Part shown: positions 25,289 through 33,056 of the stretch, in pieces
Layout: each line of letters begins with the position of its first letter
How positions within the stretch are numbered: the first letter of the stretch is position 1
DNA from: Phycisphaerae bacterium
GTDB lineage: Bacteria; Planctomycetota; Phycisphaerae; SM23-33
Length of the DNA stretch: 42,460 bases
Reading direction: 5' to 3'
Assembly: GCA_018335035.1 (NCBI GenBank)
Contig: JAGXKT010000022.1
Coordinates: forward strand, 1-42,460
Notes under the pieces: model-generated
The model's input: only the letters and a program-made list of their open reading frames with translations
Told to the model about the DNA's origin: nothing
Databases searched by the model: none
Program-made: the position numbers and the translations under genes

Positions 25289-26401
25289 CTACTCCGCGTC
25301 GGCCGCCAGCGCCCTGTCCAACGCGTCGGCGATGTTCGCGCGGAGGCTATCGGCGACGACCTTGCCGTCGGCACCGATCACCCACACGCTGGGAATGCTT
25401 GAGACGCCGTATTGCTGTGCCGTCGGGTCTTGCCCGCCCTTGTCCGAGAACGTGACCGCCCAGGGCAGATCGTTCTCCTCCAGCCAACTCGTCAGGTCGC
25501 TCTTGCGCCGGTCGAGACTGATGCCGATGAACTCGACGCCCTTGGGATGGTATTTCTCGTACAACTCGCGCATGTGTGGCATTGCCCGGATGCACGGGGC
25601 GCACCACGTCGCCCAGAAGTCGATCAGCACCACCTTGCCCTTCATGTCGTCCGGCAGGGCGATCGTCTCGCCGTCGAGTGTGGTCAGTTCGGCCTCGAAG
25701 GGCAATCGCCCGGCGATGCGCAGGAACCTTTCGGCGTTGGGCATGTCGGCGTGCTTCGCTTCGATCGTGTCCAGCAGCCCGTCGAGCGTGTCCGACAGGT
25801 CGAGACGCTTGGCGAGCATGGCCGAGGTGAGCACGGCATTGCCCGCGAACTCGCCATCGGCGTGCCGTGCGACAAACGCCTCGATGTGCTTCCGGGCGTG
25901 GGTCCGGGCGTCGGCGGGGCGGGTCGTCGTCGCGCGCAGGAAAATGTCGATTGCCGTGGCGTTTTCGTCGGCCTGGTAGCGCAATTGCGGCGGCGCGGTC
26001 GGCGTCTCGGCGAGAGATCGCGCGATGCGCACGAACTGGCGTCGCGATTCGCGCGTGCCTTCCAGCCGCATCAGCATGCCGGCGGCCTCCAGCATCGCGC
26101 CGCGGACAGCATGCAGGTTGGGCGCGTCGGGGTAGTCGCGTTCGGCCTTCGTGCCGATAGCGAGAATCTTCTCGCTGGCGTCCGTGTAGTGGGTGATCTG
26201 CGTCTGGCGCGAGGCGTCCTCGCTCGGCGGGCGTTGCGCTTCGCGAATGGCCTTGAACACGTCAGGCGGCACCGGCGCCGGTTTCGTTGAGGTGTCGGAT
26301 GCTTCGGCCTCGCCGTCGGCATCCGGCGCTTGGGCCCGGAGCGTCCCGATCGGAAGGAGCATCGCGGCGGCGGTCACAAGGGCGAAAATCCAGCGGGTCA
26401 T
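25289..26401 (-). CDS. TlpA-like periplasmic thioredoxin protein
   Basis: A 370-residue exported protein with a signal peptide (FALVTAAAMLLPIGTLRAQA), a helical N-terminal region of about 200 residues with no recognised domain, and a C-terminal TlpA/AhpC-type thioredoxin domain. The redox motif is WCAPC (Cys267, Cys270) inside VVLIDFWATWCAPC, followed by VSSIPSVWVIGADGKVV with the cis-proline. It probably reduces or oxidises envelope proteins. The ATG at 26401 has AGGAG seven bases upstream. It follows the pilin cluster in the same direction after 106 bases, but a likely promoter lies in the gap. The frame is open far upstream, but that is the shadow of the pilin gene. Confidence 0.87.
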   Translation of the reverse strand: MTRWIFALVTAAAMLLPIGTLRAQAPDADGEAEASDTSTKPAPVPPDVFKAIREAQRPPSEDASRQTQITHYTDASEKILAIGTKAERDYPDAPNLHAVRGAMLEAAGMLMRLEGTRESRRQFVRIARSLAETPTAPPQLRYQADENATAIDIFLRATTTRPADARTHARKHIEAFVARHADGEFAGNAVLTSAMLAKRLDLSDTLDGLLDTIEAKHADMPNAERFLRIAGRLPFEAELTTLDGETIALPDDMKGKVVLIDFWATWCAPCIRAMPHMRELYEKYHPKGVEFIGISLDRRKSDLTSWLEENDLPWAVTFSDKGGQDPTAQQYGVSSIPSVWVIGADGKVVADSLRANIADALDRALAADAE

Positions 26402-26418
26402 GGCGAATCTCCTAATGG

Positions 26419-26439
26419 GGGTCATACCAGTATAGACCC
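26419..26439 (-). promoter_or_regulatory. Palindromic site overlapping a -10-like box upstream of the TlpA-like gene
   Basis: GGGTCATAC (26419-26427) and GTATAGACCC (26430-26439) form an imperfect inverted repeat with one missing base. On the minus strand it contains TATACT (26434-26429), a good -10 hexamer, 27 bases upstream of the ATG. No convincing -35 was found, so an activator-dependent or repressed promoter is possible. Confidence 0.35.
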
Positions 26440-26452
26440 ACCAGCTTAGGGG

Positions 26453-26468
26453 ATCGCCCCCCGGCGAT
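26453..26468 (-). terminator. Hairpin downstream of the pilin cluster
   Basis: ATCGCC (26453-26458) and GGCGAT (26463-26468) with a 4-base loop lie 40 bases after the last pilin-like gene and before the next promoter-like site. There is no T tract, so a weak or factor-dependent terminator at best. Confidence 0.3.
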
Positions 26469-26507
26469 GCACGGATTCTTGTGAGATCGCCCTCGCTGCG
26501 CGGGCGT

Positions 26508-27908
26508 CTACTGAGCCGTGGGCGTCGGTTCGCAATACGTATCGGCCACCGGCTCCAGCGCGATGGACTTCTGGAAGCCGGCGTGGTCGGCTTCTGACGT
26601 AGTGCGGTCGATGCGGATCGAGACGCTGCCCTTGATCTCGCTGGGCAGGTCGGCCAGGCCGACGACCGAGCCGTTGATGCGTCCGGAGGCATTGCCGCCG
26701 AAAGCGAGGCGGTCGGCGGCGATGGCGCCGTTGATGGTCTGCAGATTTCCCTCGAAGACGGCCTCGAACCCCGGCGCCAGCAGGAACGTGCCCGTGTGTT
26801 GCCTGACGTCGGCGAATTCCGCGGTATCCGGCAGCGCCTCGACGCCCGAGACGGTGGCCGTTCCGGCGAACCGGAGCCGGCAATCCTCCAGCGGCAGGTC
26901 GTTGTTCTCGGTGACCACCATGCCGTTGAGCGTGCAGGAGCCCTCGAAGGACACAACATTGGGCGCCTCGACGTAGACGATGCCGTTGACGAGCGTGTCG
27001 TTCGCGAACGTAGGATTCGTACCGGCCGCGATGCGGATGTTGTTGTACGTCTGTCCCTGCTGCGAGGTGTCCGTGCTCGCATCGACGACAGTCGTTGCCA
27101 GCGCTTCCAGCGGCGCCGTGTCCAGCTCCGGGAAGTCCGGCGGATGGGCGTCGTAGTGCAGGTGGTCGGCGATTTCGGCCGGGTCGCTCGTGCCGCCGAT
27201 GGTCGGCTGCCCGCCGATCGAGATCGCACCGTCGCCTTGCGTGACGTAAAGGTCGCCGCTGACGTAAGCGCCGCTGCCCTCGACCGTAATGGGATACTGC
27301 GCCGACGTGTCAGCCGAGAAGACGTGCGCCTCGCCCGGCCAGTCGACACCGGCGACCTCGACACTACCGCCGATGAGCAGCTCGCCGCGCGACGCCAGAC
27401 CGTAGTCGAATACCAGCGGGTTCCGCGCCTCCATCGCCAGGTCGATGCTGACGGCGTGCGTGGCGTTGCCCGCGGTGCCCTCGATCGTCATGTGGCAGCA
27501 GGTGGCGTCCACCCAGGCGATTTGCGCGGTGAACGCGCGCCCGTCATTAAGGGCGATCGTCGGCACCGCGGCGCCGTCGGCGGTCGCGGCGACGGTCTGT
27601 CCGTCGAGGTTCGCCGTGCCGTCCAGAAGGTCTCCCAGGCAGTCGCTCAGATTCGCCGGGAAGTTGTCGGCGTCGGTGCTCAGCGGCAGGCGAATCTTGT
27701 GCAGCGAGCTGACCATGAACGCCAGGCCGCTCTCGGCCGCCAGACGCGCCTCGGCGCGGTCGTTGAGGTTCTCGCTGACCAGCAGGCCCATATCGCTGAC
27801 GGCGAACATCGCCGCGCCGAGCGTCACGAACACGACGAGCAGGACCACGGCCAGTACGGAGGCGATGCCTCTGTGTCGCGCCGGTCCTGTGGATGTCTTC
27901 GGGGTCAT
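26508..27908 (-). CDS. GspK/PilX-like protein with beta-helix-like repeats (paralogue 2)
   Basis: A 466-residue protein with a short basic N-terminus, one hydrophobic helix (about residues 14-36, RGIASVLAVVLLVVFVTLGA) and the ARLAAESGL motif typical of PilX/GspK N-termini. Position 5 after the glycine is not Glu, as in GspK. The remainder is beta-rich with degenerate GS/GN turns (IGGSVEVAG, FEGSCTLNG, FAGTATVSG, FEGNLQTING). It is clearly paralogous to the product at 28524-29975: both share GANP/GTNPT, VYxEAPN, GVEALPD and FLLAPGF in the same order. AGGAGGTG lies five bases before the ATG at 27908. Probably a minor pseudopilin or pilus-tip protein. Confidence 0.7.
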   Translation of the reverse strand: MTPKTSTGPARHRGIASVLAVVLLVVFVTLGAAMFAVSDMGLLVSENLNDRAEARLAAESGLAFMVSSLHKIRLPLSTDADNFPANLSDCLGDLLDGTANLDGQTVAATADGAAVPTIALNDGRAFTAQIAWVDATCCHMTIEGTAGNATHAVSIDLAMEARNPLVFDYGLASRGELLIGGSVEVAGVDWPGEAHVFSADTSAQYPITVEGSGAYVSGDLYVTQGDGAISIGGQPTIGGTSDPAEIADHLHYDAHPPDFPELDTAPLEALATTVVDASTDTSQQGQTYNNIRIAAGTNPTFANDTLVNGIVYVEAPNVVSFEGSCTLNGMVVTENNDLPLEDCRLRFAGTATVSGVEALPDTAEFADVRQHTGTFLLAPGFEAVFEGNLQTINGAIAADRLAFGGNASGRINGSVVGLADLPSEIKGSVSIRIDRTTSEADHAGFQKSIALEPVADTYCEPTPTAQ

Positions 27909-27993
27909 GGGGCACCTCCTGCTGTGCGTCCTTTGAGGCATTGCGCCGTCGTGGCGCGGCCTGCGGGCCCCCTGTGGGTGTCCGACAGGGCAA

Positions 27994-28521
27994 TCAGTAG
28001 GTCTGATTGCGGCGAGGGGCCGCCGAGGCGGTTACCGTCAAAGACTCGCCGTCGACCTCGAAGGTCAACGCAAACGTCGTGCTGCGGATGTACGTCTCCT
28101 CCCCGTCGTCAGCGATCTCGTGATCGACGACAAACGCCGTAACGTCAATGCCGTCGTCGCCGCCGAGCAGGACGTGATCGGTCTGGCCCGCGCCGTCGGT
28201 CACGCAATATAGCAGTTGCTGCTCGTTGGCGTCGTGGACGTAGTCGATCTGGATCGCGTCGACGTCCTCCGGGGGGACGAGACGCAGCGTGCCGGTGCCG
28301 GCGTACGGGTCGACGCTGGCGGCCGTGCGGATATCGTGGCAGATGCGCTGCAAAGCGACGCGGGCGCCTTGCGTTGCCGAGGCGAGGTCCGTGTTCTCAG
28401 CGTGGCTGTCCAGCGCGCCGTGGACCGCCGTGCCCATTGCCGCCATCAGCAGGGCGAACAGCGCCAGTGCGATGAGCACCTCGACGAGCGTAAAGCCGTG
28501 TTGTCCCGACCCACGGAACAT
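27994..28521 (-). CDS. Prepilin-type minor pilin, PilW/GspJ-like
   Basis: A 175-residue protein with a prepilin signal: short leader, cleavage glycine, then FTLVEVLIALALFALL with Glu at position 5, followed by an amphipathic helix (ATQGARVALQRICHDIRTAA) and a beta-rich tail. The RxxLxRIxxD pattern after the helix is typical of GspJ/PilW. The ATG at 28521 is two bases after the stop of the preceding gene; a TTG two codons upstream is an alternative. It would be processed by a PilD-type peptidase, not encoded here. Placed between two GspK-like genes. Confidence 0.8.
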   Translation of the reverse strand: MFRGSGQHGFTLVEVLIALALFALLMAAMGTAVHGALDSHAENTDLASATQGARVALQRICHDIRTAASVDPYAGTGTLRLVPPEDVDAIQIDYVHDANEQQLLYCVTDGAGQTDHVLLGGDDGIDVTAFVVDHEIADDGEETYIRSTTFALTFEVDGESLTVTASAAPRRNQTY

Positions 28522-28523
28522 AT

Positions 28524-29975
28524 TCAATACTCGCAGTAGCTGTCCGGCACGGCCGTCAGCGGACCCGGCACGACGAAGCCGGGCGGCACGGCTGGTTCGC
28601 CCTCGTAGTCCGTTCCGTCGCTGCGGTCCACGTCGTCCGAGCGGTCAAAGACGAGCGTGGAGTTGCCCACCAGCTTGAACTCCGAATCGCTGTAGTTGAT
28701 GATCATGCCCTTGACGGTCCCGCCGGCGTTGCCGGCGAATTTGAACTCGTCGGCCGCCATCGTGCCGGCGACCGTCCCGAAATTGCCCGTAAACTGCACG
28801 CCGAAGCCCGGTGCCAGCAGGAACGAGCCGGGCATCTGCCGCAACTCGGAAAAGGTTTCGTTGTCCGGCAGGGCCTCGACGCCCTGGACGGACGTGTTGC
28901 CCGTGAACTTGATGGTGTTCGAGTCGTAGACCCCCTCGCCGGCGTCCTCTGTGACGATGACACCGATGATGTCCACGTTGCCGGAGAAGTGCACCTGGTT
29001 CGGCGCCTCGATATAGACCACGCCGCGGACGGTGGTATTGCCCGAGATCGTCGGGTTCGCCCCGGCCGGGATGCGGATGTTCTCCAGCGTCTGGTTGCCG
29101 CCTCCGCCGGTGTAGGTATTGACGGCGAACGGCTCGAAGACGTCGGGGTTGACCTCGGGAAAGTCCACCGGCCCGATGCCCGTGTGGACGTGGTCCCAGA
29201 CGTCGTCGTCGCGCCCGGAGACGCCGCCGATCGAGACGTTTCCCGTCAGCGTCGCGTAGGCATCGGGGTTGGAGAAGAACGCGTCGCCTTCGATGTCGGC
29301 GTTTCCGGTGAGTTTCATCGCTTCGTCATCCGAGTACGTCGCGGACAGCACCTGCGCCTCGCTGGGCGAATTCATGCCCTCCACGCTGGCGTTGCCGGTG
29401 ATACGGACCTTGCTGCGCGAGGCGATCCCGTGACCGAAGAAGGCCGCCATGCTCGGGGGGATGTCTTCCGGGTCGGGCACATCGTCCAGCGCCTGCGCCT
29501 CGTAGTCGAGCGAGACCTTCCGGCTGACGTCGCCGCGCTGCCCGACCACCTCCAGCCGGACGGTCTCGTTGTCGGCGAGCCACAACTGTGCCGTGAACGC
29601 ACCGACACCGGGCGCGCTGATTTCGGGGATCGTAATCGTCGTGTCGTCGGAGCTAACGGTTCCACCGTCAAGATTGCCCGTGCCGTTGAGTGTGTCGGAT
29701 AGGTAGGAGGCCAACTCGTCGAGCAGGCCCTGTCCTTCCGTCGCCGCGGGGGTGCAATCGCTCAACGCATAGTTGACGAAGTTCAACCCGCTCTCGGCGA
29801 CCAGGCGGGCTTCGGCTACCTCGCGGGCGTTGTTGCTCTGTTGCTGGGCCATGTCCGCCGTGACGGCGATGCCGACGGCGATCGTGCTCAGCACGACCAG
29901 CAACAGCAGCGCCAACACCGCGGCGATGCCTCGGCGCACCGTACATTGTCTCATATGCAGTTCTCGTATGCGCAT
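28524..29975 (-). CDS. GspK/PilX-like protein with nine GN repeats (paralogue 1)
   Basis: A 483-residue protein with one N-terminal hydrophobic helix (RGIAAVLALLLLVVLSTIAV, about 15-37), then AEARLVAESGLN as in PilX/GspK; no Glu at position 5. The motif [hydrophobic]-[TSAV]-G-N recurs nine times, ending at Asn195, 225, 246, 313, 333, 360, 398, 416 and 438, often continued as xx[IV]xG (TGNASVEG, TGNADIEG, TGNVSIGG, TGNTSVQG). The spacing suggests turns of a beta-helix or solenoid similar in style to bactofilins. GGAGAGG before the ATG at 29975 supports this start over one at 29999. Probably a pseudopilin tip or surface protein; no function is proven. Confidence 0.7.
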   Translation of the reverse strand: MRIRELHMRQCTVRRGIAAVLALLLLVVLSTIAVGIAVTADMAQQQSNNAREVAEARLVAESGLNFVNYALSDCTPAATEGQGLLDELASYLSDTLNGTGNLDGGTVSSDDTTITIPEISAPGVGAFTAQLWLADNETVRLEVVGQRGDVSRKVSLDYEAQALDDVPDPEDIPPSMAAFFGHGIASRSKVRITGNASVEGMNSPSEAQVLSATYSDDEAMKLTGNADIEGDAFFSNPDAYATLTGNVSIGGVSGRDDDVWDHVHTGIGPVDFPEVNPDVFEPFAVNTYTGGGGNQTLENIRIPAGANPTISGNTTVRGVVYIEAPNQVHFSGNVDIIGVIVTEDAGEGVYDSNTIKFTGNTSVQGVEALPDNETFSELRQMPGSFLLAPGFGVQFTGNFGTVAGTMAADEFKFAGNAGGTVKGMIINYSDSEFKLVGNSTLVFDRSDDVDRSDGTDYEGEPAVPPGFVVPGPLTAVPDSYCEY

Positions 29976-30008
29976 GTTTGCCTCTCCTTTGTGCCGCATC
30001 GTCAGCGT

Positions 30009-30581
30009 CTACTCGCCGCTTCGGCGCGCCACGATCCAGGCCGTGCTCAGCACGTCCCGGCCGTTGTGGGCAACCGTCACCTCGACACGCACCATGTCGC
30101 TGCTGCCGTCGGCGACGGTTTCGGACAGGTCGTCCGGGTTGAGCCACGTCAGCGTCAGCGTCTGCGACCAGTCCGTCATGTCGTAGATCGCCTGGCCTTG
30201 CGCGTCGCGCGGGGGGCTGTAGGTAATGCCGCTTCCCTCGCCCAGCAGGTCGTCCAGATCGTCAACGAAATTCTCCGGGTCCGAGCCGTCCGGCCCCGGC
30301 GGGTTGTCCATGTCGCCCTCGTCCTGGTCCGAGAACGGCAGGGCGAGCGTCCATTCGCGGATCTCGCCGGCTAGGTACACCGCATGCGTCATTTTGCGGC
30401 TGGTGCTGTTGACGCGCGTTGTCGAGCCGGCCGCCATCATCAACGCGACGACGCCGACGCCGACGATCGCCACGGCAATGGCGATCTCGATCAGCGTAAA
30501 GCCGCGCTGTGTCGCGCGCGCCTGGCTGCCCGGCACACCTGAACGCGTGCCGGGAGCGGTCTTGGCGTTTAACAGGGTCAT
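30009..30581 (-). CDS. Prepilin-type minor pilin, PilV/GspI-like
   Basis: A 190-residue prepilin with a long 32-residue leader before the cleavage site RG-FTLIEIAIAVAIVGVGVV, Glu at position 5, then a globular domain. The pattern GxxVALMMAAGSTTRVNST is typical of GspI/PilV. AAGGAGGTG lies ten bases before the ATG at 30581. The 91-base gap to pilC is unusually AT-rich for this window and may hold a processing or promoter site, but no clean -35/-10 pair was found. First of four pilin-like genes in the order I-K-J-K. Confidence 0.8.
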   Translation of the reverse strand: MTLLNAKTAPGTRSGVPGSQARATQRGFTLIEIAIAVAIVGVGVVALMMAAGSTTRVNSTSRKMTHAVYLAGEIREWTLALPFSDQDEGDMDNPPGPDGSDPENFVDDLDDLLGEGSGITYSPPRDAQGQAIYDMTDWSQTLTLTWLNPDDLSETVADGSSDMVRVEVTVAHNGRDVLSTAWIVARRSGE

Positions 30582-30672
30582 CTCCGCTCCGCACCTCCTT
30601 CCTCTTGGAACTGTACGATTCATCCCCGCACAAAGCAGATTGTTTGCCCCTTTTAACAGCCAAGCCGGCGCG

Positions 30673-31896
30673 CTATTCCTTGACCAAGCTGGAGAGCTTG
30701 AAGATCGGCAGGATGATGCTCATGGCGATGAAGCCCACCAACGCACCCATCAGGACGATCATGAGCGGCTCGATCATGGCCGTGACCGACTTGATCGTGC
30801 TCTTGAGCTCTTTGCCGTAGAACTCCGAGATGTCCTGGAGGACGTCGCCGAGATTACCGGATTCCTCCCCGGCGGCGATCATCTGGACGACGTTCGTGGG
30901 CAGCAGGTTTTGACGCCAGAGAGGTTCGGCGATTTTGTTGCCCTGCTCGACGGCGTCGCGCACGCGTGTCCACATCCGTCTGTAGACCACGTTGCCGCTG
31001 ACGTCGGCGGTGATGTCGAGCGTCTCGAGCATCGGCACACCGGCCGAGATCAGCTCGCCCATCGTGTGCAGCCCGCGGGTGATGTACAGCGCCCGCAGCA
31101 TGCGTCGAAACAGCGGAATTTGCAGTTTCGCGCGGTCCCAGTACTCCCGCCCGACGCGCGTGCGAATGGCCTGGAAGAAGCCCACGCCCAACGCCGCGAC
31201 GCCGATCAGCAGCACGTACCAGTAATTGCGCATGAAGTCGCTCAATGCCATCAGCGCCAGTGTCGGCGTCGGCAGCAGCGCCTCTTTCGAGGCGAACAGC
31301 TTGGTGAACTGCGGCAGAACGAACGTCAGCAGAAAAACCGTGGTCACCACAGCCATCACGGCGATGATGGCGGGGTAGATCATCGCGCCGCGGACCATGC
31401 GGCGCGTCTCGATCTGCTGGTCCAGGTAGTCGGCGATGCGTTCGAGCATGTGCCCGAAGCTGCCCGACATCTCCGAGGCGCGGACCATGTTCACGTACAG
31501 CGGTCCGAAGACCTTCGGGTGCTTCTCCAGGGCTTCGGAAAACGGCTGGCCGGACTCGACGTCGTCCTTGATCTGGTTGACGATCTTTTGGAACTTGAGG
31601 TTTTCGAGCTGGTCGGCGACGCCGCCCAGTGCGGCGCGGATGTTGATGCCGGCCTTGATCATCACCCCGAGCTGATTCGTGAAGTTGTAGACGTCCTTGA
31701 GCCCCGGGCCGGACTGGATGTTGACGCTGTGCAGGGCGTCGAGGATGTTCTGGGCAGTTCCGGCCGGGGCGACGTTAAGCACGAACCCGCCCTGGTCGCG
31801 CAGCGCGGCCGTGGCGTCCTCGACCGATTGGGCGTCGATCACGCCGGACGAGATGCGTCCGCTTGTCTCGCGAAGTTCGTACTTGAAGCTTGCCAT
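30673..31896 (-). CDS. pilC: Type IV pilus / type II secretion platform protein
   Basis: Inner-membrane platform protein of the GspF/PilC family, which couples the cytoplasmic ATPases to pilin movement. The 407-residue length is standard. Two GspF domains are seen: the first with FTNQLGVMIKAGINIRAALGG and ESGQPFSEALEKHPKVF, the second with LHTMGELISAGVPMLETL and AAGEESGNLGDVLQDISEFY. Three hydrophobic segments lie near residues 165-195, 215-235 and 375-400. It follows pilT after 95 bases. Confidence 0.93.
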   Translation of the reverse strand: MASFKYELRETSGRISSGVIDAQSVEDATAALRDQGGFVLNVAPAGTAQNILDALHSVNIQSGPGLKDVYNFTNQLGVMIKAGINIRAALGGVADQLENLKFQKIVNQIKDDVESGQPFSEALEKHPKVFGPLYVNMVRASEMSGSFGHMLERIADYLDQQIETRRMVRGAMIYPAIIAVMAVVTTVFLLTFVLPQFTKLFASKEALLPTPTLALMALSDFMRNYWYVLLIGVAALGVGFFQAIRTRVGREYWDRAKLQIPLFRRMLRALYITRGLHTMGELISAGVPMLETLDITADVSGNVVYRRMWTRVRDAVEQGNKIAEPLWRQNLLPTNVVQMIAAGEESGNLGDVLQDISEFYGKELKSTIKSVTAMIEPLMIVLMGALVGFIAMSIILPIFKLSSLVKE

Positions 31897-31991
31897 CGTT
31901 TTCTCTCGGCTTACGCAACGCGGACGGCGCGTCCCGCGGCCACGGCAATCACTTTGCGTTCACTGCGCTGCCTGCGTTGGATGTTATCTTG

Positions 31992-33056
31992 TCATGCGGC
32001 GCGGATGGCCCGGCTGAGCGAGTCGGGGTGGACCGCGCGCGACAGGGCCTGCTCCTCGCTGATCAGCCCGTTGAGGAACAGCGCCTTGATCGATTCGTCG
32101 AGCGTCTGCATGCCGCTGCGGCGGTTCGTGGCGATGATGTTCGGAATCTCGTGAACACGGTTTTCACGGATGCAACTACGTACAGCCGACGTGCAGAGCA
32201 TCACCTCGCAGGCCGGGACCATGCCCGGCACGTCCTGGCGCTTGAACAGCACCATCGAGACCACGGCCTGAAGGGTGTTCGACAGCATCGAGCGGATCTG
32301 GTTCTGCTGTTCGGCGGGGTAGATGTCGACGATTCGCTCGATCGTCTGCGAGGCGTTCTGCGTGTGCAGCGTGGACAGCACGAGGTGCCCGGTCTCGGCG
32401 GCGGTGATGGCGGCCGAGGTCGTCTCCAGGTCGCGCATCTCGCCGACGAGGAGGATGTCCGGGTCCTGTCGCAGGGCGTGCCGCAGGCCGCTGGCGAACG
32501 CCGGCACGTCGCTGCCCAGCTCACGCTGCTCGATAACGCACAAGTTGTTGCGCAGCTCGTACTCGATCGGGTCTTCCACCGTGATGACGTGGTAGCGGTA
32601 CTTCTGGTTCATCGCGTCGATCAGCGACGCCAGCGTGGTGGACTTGCCGCTGCCGGTCTGCCCGGTGACCAGCACCAGCCCGCGCGGCAGATCGACGAAC
32701 CGCTCGATCGCCGGCGGCAGGTTCAGCTCCGCCAGTGGCGGCACGCGGTCGGGGATGGCGCGGAACGCCACGGCCAGCGTGTCACGCTGGTAGTGGGCGT
32801 TGACGCGGAATCGCCCCAGCCCGCCCACCTCGATCGAAAAGTCGTGATCGCGCAGCTCAACGAGCTTGGCGTAACGCTTCTCGCCGAGGACCTCCTTGCA
32901 GAAGGCCTCGATGTCCTCGGCGGCCAGGGCGTCATAGCCCTCGGCCGGTTCCAGGACGGTATGCACGCGGAACAGCGGGGGGATCCCGGCCAGCAGATGG
33001 ACGTCGCTGGCTTCCGTGGTCAGCGCCTTGGTCAGGAGCTGCTGTATCTCGATCAT
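31992..33056 (-). CDS. pilT: Twitching-motility retraction ATPase
   Basis: Hexameric ATPase that disassembles and retracts type IV pili. The 354-residue protein has Walker A GQTGSGKST (Lys138), an ITVEDPIEYE Asp box, Walker B DPDILLVGEMRD and the His box GHLVLSTLHTQNA. The C-terminal retraction motif AIRNLIRE appears as AVRSCIRE. Presence of a PilT favours a retractile type IV pilus over a pure type II secretion system. The start overlaps the pilB stop by ATGA. Confidence 0.93.
   Translation of the reverse strand: MIEIQQLLTKALTTEASDVHLLAGIPPLFRVHTVLEPAEGYDALAAEDIEAFCKEVLGEKRYAKLVELRDHDFSIEVGGLGRFRVNAHYQRDTLAVAFRAIPDRVPPLAELNLPPAIERFVDLPRGLVLVTGQTGSGKSTTLASLIDAMNQKYRYHVITVEDPIEYELRNNLCVIEQRELGSDVPAFASGLRHALRQDPDILLVGEMRDLETTSAAITAAETGHLVLSTLHTQNASQTIERIVDIYPAEQQNQIRSMLSNTLQAVVSMVLFKRQDVPGMVPACEVMLCTSAVRSCIRENRVHEIPNIIATNRRSGMQTLDESIKALFLNGLISEEQALSRAVHPDSLSRAIRAA

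Noticed and set aside
25289-27364. A 691-codon open frame fusing upstream sequence to the TlpA-like protein
   Set aside because: The extension is serine/arginine-rich shadow of the GspK-like gene; a signal peptide and AGGAG mark the true start at 26401.
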